DNA from: DASUZD01 sp036377055
Lineage (GTDB): Bacteria; Actinomycetota; Thermoleophilia; Gaiellales; Gaiellaceae
Direction: 5' to 3'
NCBI GenBank assembly: GCA_036377055.1
Contig: DASUZD010000338.1
Span: 1-25,212, forward strand
DNA length: 25,212 bases
Shown: positions 21,656 to 25,212 of the stretch, one piece after another
Layout: the number at the start of each line of letters is the position of its first letter
Position numbering within the stretch: position 1 is the stretch's first letter
Notes under the pieces: generated by a model
The model's input: only the letters and a program-made list of their open reading frames with translations
Told to the model about the DNA's origin: nothing
Database searches by the model: none
Program-made: the position numbers and the translations under genes

Positions 21656-22005
21656 GGTACCACGGCCGCAATTCGACCGGAACTCGACCGAGGCTCGACC
21701 GCCGCGACAGACGCTGGTCGTGCAAACGATCGGAAAGGAGGCCCCGATGGTCGTTCCGCTCCTACGACCGGGAGACACCAACGACGCAGTACCGAGGATG
21801 AAGCGCGCGCTGGTCCAAGAGCTCGTTGCGCTCGGGCTTCGGCCGCTCGCCGAGGGCATCGTCGTCGAGTCGAAGACCTACGGCCCGGCGGCCGAGAAGG
21901 GCGTCAGGAAGCTCCAGGCGAAGAAGGGTCTCGAGGTCGACGGGGTCGTCGGCAAGGACACCTGGCGAGCGCTCGGCGTCAACGAGCCGGTCGTCGACAC
22001 CGGCG
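21656..22005. repeat. Direct repeat copy 2 (promoter + PG-binding domain)
   Basis: 350 bp matching 20680-21030, one base shorter just before the start codon (CCCCGATGG versus CCCTCGATGG). Similarity stops after the codons for VVDTG, exactly where the two proteins change from the shared binding domain to unrelated catalytic domains. Confidence 0.9.
21673..21701 (+). promoter_or_regulatory. SARP-like operator copy 2: three TCGACCG heptamers
   Basis: TCGACCG at 21673, 21684 and 21695, again with 4-bp gaps and an 11-bp period, 46-74 bp upstream of the lysozyme-like gene. All 21 heptamer bases and both spacers are identical to copy 1, while the bases just downstream (GCCGCGACAG versus GCCCCGGCGG) have drifted. 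Confidence 0.65.
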
Positions 22006-22604
22006 CCGCCAACGGCCTGTCGGCCGCACGCTCGAAGGAGTACGTCGACCTGTGGAGGTCGTGCGCGGTTCGACCGCAACGGCTCGACGAGGCCAACGGG
22101 CTCGCGAAGCGAATCGCCGCGAACAAGAAGCGATACGTGGATGCCGGCAAGCCACACGGTGTGCCCTGGCACGTCGTCGGCGTCATCCACATGCTCGAAT
22201 CCAGCGCGGACTTCACGAAGCACCTCCACAACGGCGACCCGCTCACGGCACGAACCGTGAGAGTCCCAAAGGGTCGGCCGGCGAACGGCAACCCGCCGTT
22301 CAAGTGGGAGACGAGCGCATCCGACGCCCTCGTCTTCGACCACCTGAGCACGTGGACGAACTGGTCGGTTCCAGGGACGCTCTTCGTCCTCGAGCGGTTC
22401 AACGGCTTCGGCTACCGCGACAAAGGGATCAACACGCCCTACCTCTGGAGCTTCTCGAACCACTACACGAAGGGAAAGTTCGTCGGCGGCAAGCAGTTCT
22501 CGGCAACCGCGGTGTCGGAGCAGTGCGGCGCCGCGGTGCTGCTCAGACAGCTGGTCGCGGCCGGACTGACCGAGATCGACGGAGCAGCGCTCAACGGCGG
22601 CTAA
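21747..22604 (+). CDS. Peptidoglycan-binding + lysozyme-like muramidase
   Basis: 285 residues; AAAGGAGG precedes ATG. Residues 1-80 nearly repeat the PG-binding domain of the previous hydrolase. Residues about 95-280 form a different, lysozyme-like domain: VVGVIHMLESSADFTKHLHN (Glu151 is the likely catalytic acid), GDPLTARTVRVPKGRP, FNGFGYRDKGINTPYLWSFS and SEQCGAAVLL. Motifs of this type occur in phage- and bacterium-encoded lytic enzymes that cut the glycan strand. There is no signal peptide. A ricin-B-like lectin gene follows after 24 bp and is probably co-transcribed. Function by family: glycan hydrolysis; the partner enzyme upstream would cut peptides. Confidence 0.8.
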   Translation: MVVPLLRPGDTNDAVPRMKRALVQELVALGLRPLAEGIVVESKTYGPAAEKGVRKLQAKKGLEVDGVVGKDTWRALGVNEPVVDTGAANGLSAARSKEYVDLWRSCAVRPQRLDEANGLAKRIAANKKRYVDAGKPHGVPWHVVGVIHMLESSADFTKHLHNGDPLTARTVRVPKGRPANGNPPFKWETSASDALVFDHLSTWTNWSVPGTLFVLERFNGFGYRDKGINTPYLWSFSNHYTKGKFVGGKQFSATAVSEQCGAAVLLRQLVAAGLTEIDGAALNGG

Positions 22605-22628
22605 GAGACAGAGAGGAAACAGATTCCG

Positions 22629-23231
22629 ATGAAGGCCAGCAGGTTGCATATCACTCGCGCGGTACTGGCGACCGTTCTTATCTCGGCCGCAGTGGTTGCA
22701 GACAGTTCTGCGGCGGACGAAGGCCATACAGACCGGATCATCAACGTCTACTCCCACCGCCCGGTTGACATCATGCCGGGCGGCCTTGCGGCGTCGACCC
22801 AGCCCTATGCGAGAGCGTTCCTGTGGAAGAACAGCATCAGCTCTTCCCAGCAGTTCGACCTGATCTACAGCAGTAACAACCCGAAGGTGTTCAAGATCCG
22901 CGACCGCAACTCCGGGCTGTGTCTGATGCTCGACTTCCGTGCGCCCTACAGGAATGGCACGCAAGTCATCCAGTACGACTGCAGTGTTACGAAACGCTCC
23001 AAGTGGTGGTACACGGTGCGGGTCAACGATGCTCCGGCCCCGCCCGGCGAGCCGCAGTCGGATTATCCGTACATGTTGTTGGTGAAGAACTACTACACCC
23101 GCAAGTGCCTGGATGCCGACAACGGCGCAGGAGGAAGCCCGCCAAAGGGGGCCGTCTTGCAGCAATGGGACTGCATTTCTTACTTAGACGACTGGAACGC
23201 CGGTAACCAGCTGTGGCGCGATTACGAATGA
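22629..23231 (+). CDS. Secreted ricin-B-type lectin
   Basis: 200 residues. Residues 1-29 are a signal peptide (RAVLATVLISAAVVADSSAA). The rest has the ricin-B beta-trefoil pattern: KIRDRNSGLCLMLDF, GTQVIQYDCS, KWWYTVRV, MLLVKNYYTRKCLDADN, GAVLQQWDC and NQLW, with QxW/QxD-type positions and paired cysteines. It should bind sugars outside the cell. AGAGAGGAAA lies upstream of ATG. Base composition is lower in GC than the neighbours, and the gene contains a TTA leucine codon (residue 186, 23184), rare in such genomes; this suggests recent acquisition. It is downstream of the lysozyme-like gene in an apparent operon ending at the hairpin at 23253. Confidence 0.8.
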   Translation: MKASRLHITRAVLATVLISAAVVADSSAADEGHTDRIINVYSHRPVDIMPGGLAASTQPYARAFLWKNSISSSQQFDLIYSSNNPKVFKIRDRNSGLCLMLDFRAPYRNGTQVIQYDCSVTKRSKWWYTVRVNDAPAPPGEPQSDYPYMLLVKNYYTRKCLDADNGAGGSPPKGAVLQQWDCISYLDDWNAGNQLWRDYE

Positions 23232-23252
23232 GCGCAGCGCACGACGCTGCGT

Positions 23253-23284
23253 AGTGCGGCGCCGGCACGCGTCGGCGCCGCACT
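23253..23284. terminator. Bidirectional hairpin terminator (parent copy)
   Basis: AGTGCGGCGCCG (23253-23264) and CGGCGCCGCACT (23273-23284) pair perfectly over 12 bp with an 8-nt loop, between the convergent ends of the lectin gene and the FG-GAP gene. Confidence 0.7.
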
Positions 23285-23437
23285 ACCGCTAGCTCTTCGC
23301 GCGTGAGACCACCGCCATGCTGCGGGCGATCGAGCTTCGGCCGCGGTCGTCGCGGAGCGTCACGACGACGGCGTAGCGCCCGGCCTTGGCGTAGCGCTTC
23401 GTGCTGCGGACGTCGTAGACGCCGTTCCCGCGCGCGA
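23254..23437. repeat. Duplicated 3' segment, parent copy
   Basis: This is the intact counterpart of 21472-21655: terminator plus the last codons of the FG-GAP gene, here with the proper stop codon (23289-23291). Confidence 0.85.
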
Positions 23438-25212
23438 GGACCTTCCCGTTCCAGCTCGTGTCGTCCCCCCAGTGGACGACGGCGGTGAAGCGTCCGGTCG
23501 ACTGTGCCCCGGCGGCGTCGCGGAACCGCGCGACGATCGCGCGTGTCCGCTTGCGCGCCACGAGCTCGAGCCGACGCGCGTCGGCGGCGATCGGGAACCC
23601 GACGCGTGCGCCGACGGCCACGTACATGCCCGGGTTCCAGTCGTAGGGCGTGAAGCGGCCGACCCGCCGAAGGTCGGGGCGGAAGATCCGGATCTCGGCG
23701 CTCCCGCCGAAGCTCGGTGCGACGACGATCTCGTCCCGGCCGTCGCCGTTGAGGTCGCCGGCGGCCACGCGGATCCCGTCCGGGACGCTGTCGTAGACGC
23801 GGAGCTGCCCGAGCGGCGCGCCGGTCAGCGGCGAGAGCACGACGAGCTGCGGGTCGCTCCCGCTCGAGGCGCCGACGACGATCGAGCCGTGCGCGTCGCC
23901 CGCGAGGTCGGCCACGGCGACCTGGGCGCCCGCGAGCGAGAGCGTGTGGACCGGGCCGAAGGCGTCGCCTCCCTTGAACGCGCGCGCCCGAGCCGGGGCC
24001 GCGAGCGTTCCCGCCACGATCTCGGCCGCGCCGTCGCCGTCGAGGTCGCCGGCCGCGACGCTGAGGCCGCCTCGATAGTCCGGACCGAACGGCGTCAGCG
24101 TCGAGAGCTGGTGGCCCGCGCCGTCGAAGACGCGCACCTCGCCGGGCCGGCCCGGGCCGGCGCCGACGACGATCTCCAGGCGGCCGTCGCCGTTCACGTC
24201 CCCGAGCGCCACCGACGCGCCGCCTCTGAACGACTTCTCGAATGCGAGGAAGTGGCCGAGCCGCGAGCCACGGTCGCGGCCGTCGACCCACTCCTCGCTG
24301 AAGATCCCGATCTCCGGCTCGAGGCCGGGCCCGGGCGCGGTCACGATGTCCGGCCGCGAGTCGCCGAGGACGTCGCCGAGCGCGACGCGGACGCCGCCCT
24401 GGAAGAGTCCCGGATACGCCGTGAAGCCGCCGACGACGGTGCCGTCCGCGCGGTAGACGGCGACGCGCTGGTCGGGTCCGTTCTGGACGGGCGGCCATGG
24501 TGCCCGTGTCGGCCCTCCGCCGAGCACGATCTCGGCCTTGCCGTCGCCGTCGAGGTCGCCGGCCGCGATCGACGCGCCGGGGACGATCGCCGGATCGAGC
24601 ACGTAGAACGAGGCGAGCTCCTTGCCCTGGAGGTCGATCGCCTTCACCTCGGTCCCGTCCGGAAGCTGCGCGAGCAGCACGATGTCCTGCGTTCCGTTGC
24701 CGTCGACGTCTCCGGTCGTCACCTCGACGTGCGAGGCGAGCGCGGCACCGTACGGGAAGTAGGAAGCGAGCGTCGCACCCGTCTGCGGGTCGAGAACCTT
24801 CACCTGCGCGCCCGCCCACGTCGACGCGGCCGCGACGGCCTCCTCGCGTGCGCTGCCGACGAGGTTCGCGGCCGCGATCGCGACGCCGCCGTTGGCCTCG
24901 CCGCCGAAGGGGTCGAAGGTCCGGAACGGGTCGCCGCCGCTCGGCGCGAAGGCGCTGATCCGAGTGCCGCCCACCGGCACGGCGAGAATCGCTGCTTTGC
25001 CGTCGCCGTTCAGGTCCGCCGCGGCCACGCGGGCGCCGACGTCGCTCCGGTCGCCGAACACGAAGAAGCCGGAGAGGTCGGCGCCGCTCGTCGCGTCGAG
25101 GACGTGCAGCGTCGTGCAGCAGCCGGTGTCGAGGCCGTCGACGATCTCCGCACGGCCGTCGCCGTTCGTGTCGCCAACGTCGACGTAGGCGCCGTTCCAC
25201 CAGGATGCGTTC
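23289..25212 (-). CDS. FG-GAP/VCBS-repeat protein with C-terminal PKD-like domain (5' end outside window)
   Basis: The reading frame runs to the window edge without a plausible start; the GTG at 25061 is internal, since coding repeats continue upstream (VDVGDTNGDGRAEIV near 25140). About 640 codons are present. They encode roughly nine FG-GAP-type beta-propeller blades with calcium-binding loops, such as DLNGDGKAAI, DLDGDGKAEI, DVNGDGRLEI and DLNGDGRDEI; a few are eroded (DVLGDSRPDI, DLAGDAHGSI). The last about 85 residues (FTAVVHWGDDTSW to the end) form a PKD-like sandwich. Such proteins are usually exported adhesins or matrix-binding proteins; the signal peptide would lie outside. Its 3' end was copied to 21472-21655. 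Confidence 0.85.
   Translation of the reverse strand, partial: NASWWNGAYVDVGDTNGDGRAEIVDGLDTGCCTTLHVLDATSGADLSGFFVFGDRSDVGARVAAADLNGDGKAAILAVPVGGTRISAFAPSGGDPFRTFDPFGGEANGGVAIAAANLVGSAREEAVAAASTWAGAQVKVLDPQTGATLASYFPYGAALASHVEVTTGDVDGNGTQDIVLLAQLPDGTEVKAIDLQGKELASFYVLDPAIVPGASIAAGDLDGDGKAEIVLGGGPTRAPWPPVQNGPDQRVAVYRADGTVVGGFTAYPGLFQGGVRVALGDVLGDSRPDIVTAPGPGLEPEIGIFSEEWVDGRDRGSRLGHFLAFEKSFRGGASVALGDVNGDGRLEIVVGAGPGRPGEVRVFDGAGHQLSTLTPFGPDYRGGLSVAAGDLDGDGAAEIVAGTLAAPARARAFKGGDAFGPVHTLSLAGAQVAVADLAGDAHGSIVVGASSGSDPQLVVLSPLTGAPLGQLRVYDSVPDGIRVAAGDLNGDGRDEIVVAPSFGGSAEIRIFRPDLRRVGRFTPYDWNPGMYVAVGARVGFPIAADARRLELVARKRTRAIVARFRDAAGAQSTGRFTAVVHWGDDTSWNGKVLARGNGVYDVRSTKRYAKAGRYAVVVTLRDDRGRSSIARSMAVVSRAKS

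Noticed and set aside
25000..25061. GTG at 25061 as the start of the FG-GAP gene
   Set aside because: In-frame FG-GAP coding sequence with a calcium loop continues upstream to the end of the window, so the gene is truncated by the window edge.

Overview
The window is high-GC DNA with GTG/TTG starts, Shine-Dalgarno-led genes mixed with apparently leaderless ones, and long G+C hairpins as terminators. The very large SARP-type regulator (winged helix + BTAD + class III cyclase + AAA ATPase) and the secreted tyrosinase, FG-GAP and M6-type proteins point to a soil actinobacterium. A Thermoleophilia-like lineage is plausible, but this is inference. There is no transposase, integrase, CRISPR array or replication origin.

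Positions 106-1004 are a dense minus-strand tRNA array. Six tRNA or tRNA-like genes form three tandem pairs (Pro-fMet, Asn-unknown, Lys-Ser-like), with only 2-3 bp inside each pair. The pairs are separated and flanked by four copies of a composite palindromic repeat (module A + module B). Several of the tRNAs break near-universal rules: C33, G33, G37 next to a CAT anticodon, and an 8/4 acceptor/T-stem split. Positions 1003-2208 hold a divergent pair, a uridine-kinase-like P-loop kinase and a conserved-looking protein of unknown function. A 627-bp stretch without a supportable gene follows (2209-2835).

Positions 2836-7584 are minus strand: two overlapping 14-TM DHA2-type MFS exporters preceded by a small protein, an ABM-fold small protein, and an UPF0104/LPG-synthase-TM-type membrane protein. 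The last is divergent from a GT28/MGDG-synthase-like glycosyltransferase (7610-8773), so the two may make and move a glycolipid. Positions 8902-13355 encode two large exported proteins on the minus strand, an immune-inhibitor-A/M6-like zinc protease (HEYQH) and a secreted protein of unknown function. A small secreted beta-rich protein and a tRNA-Arg(CCT) follow on the plus strand. Positions 14123-16115 hold a tyrosinase with the Cys-X-His motif and a C-terminal CXXC domain as in fungal enzymes, an abutting 52-residue membrane protein, and the C-terminal remnant of a sialidase/BNR-like protein.

Positions 16156-25212 are the most interesting part. A 1254-residue regulator (20644-16880, minus) heads a three-gene minus unit. 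Divergent to it are two peptidoglycan-hydrolase genes that share a 350-bp block (promoter, RBS and N-terminal peptidoglycan-binding domain) but carry different catalytic domains (M15 peptidase and lysozyme-like). Each copy of the shared promoter has three TCGACCG heptamers at exact 11-bp spacing, the geometry of SARP binding sites, so the adjacent SARP-type regulator is the obvious candidate controller. The second hydrolase gene is followed by a secreted ricin-B-like lectin. Between the hydrolase genes lies a duplicated scrap of the terminator and 3' end of the FG-GAP-repeat gene that closes the window. The layout is best read as a tandem duplication of one lysin unit followed by exchange of the catalytic module.
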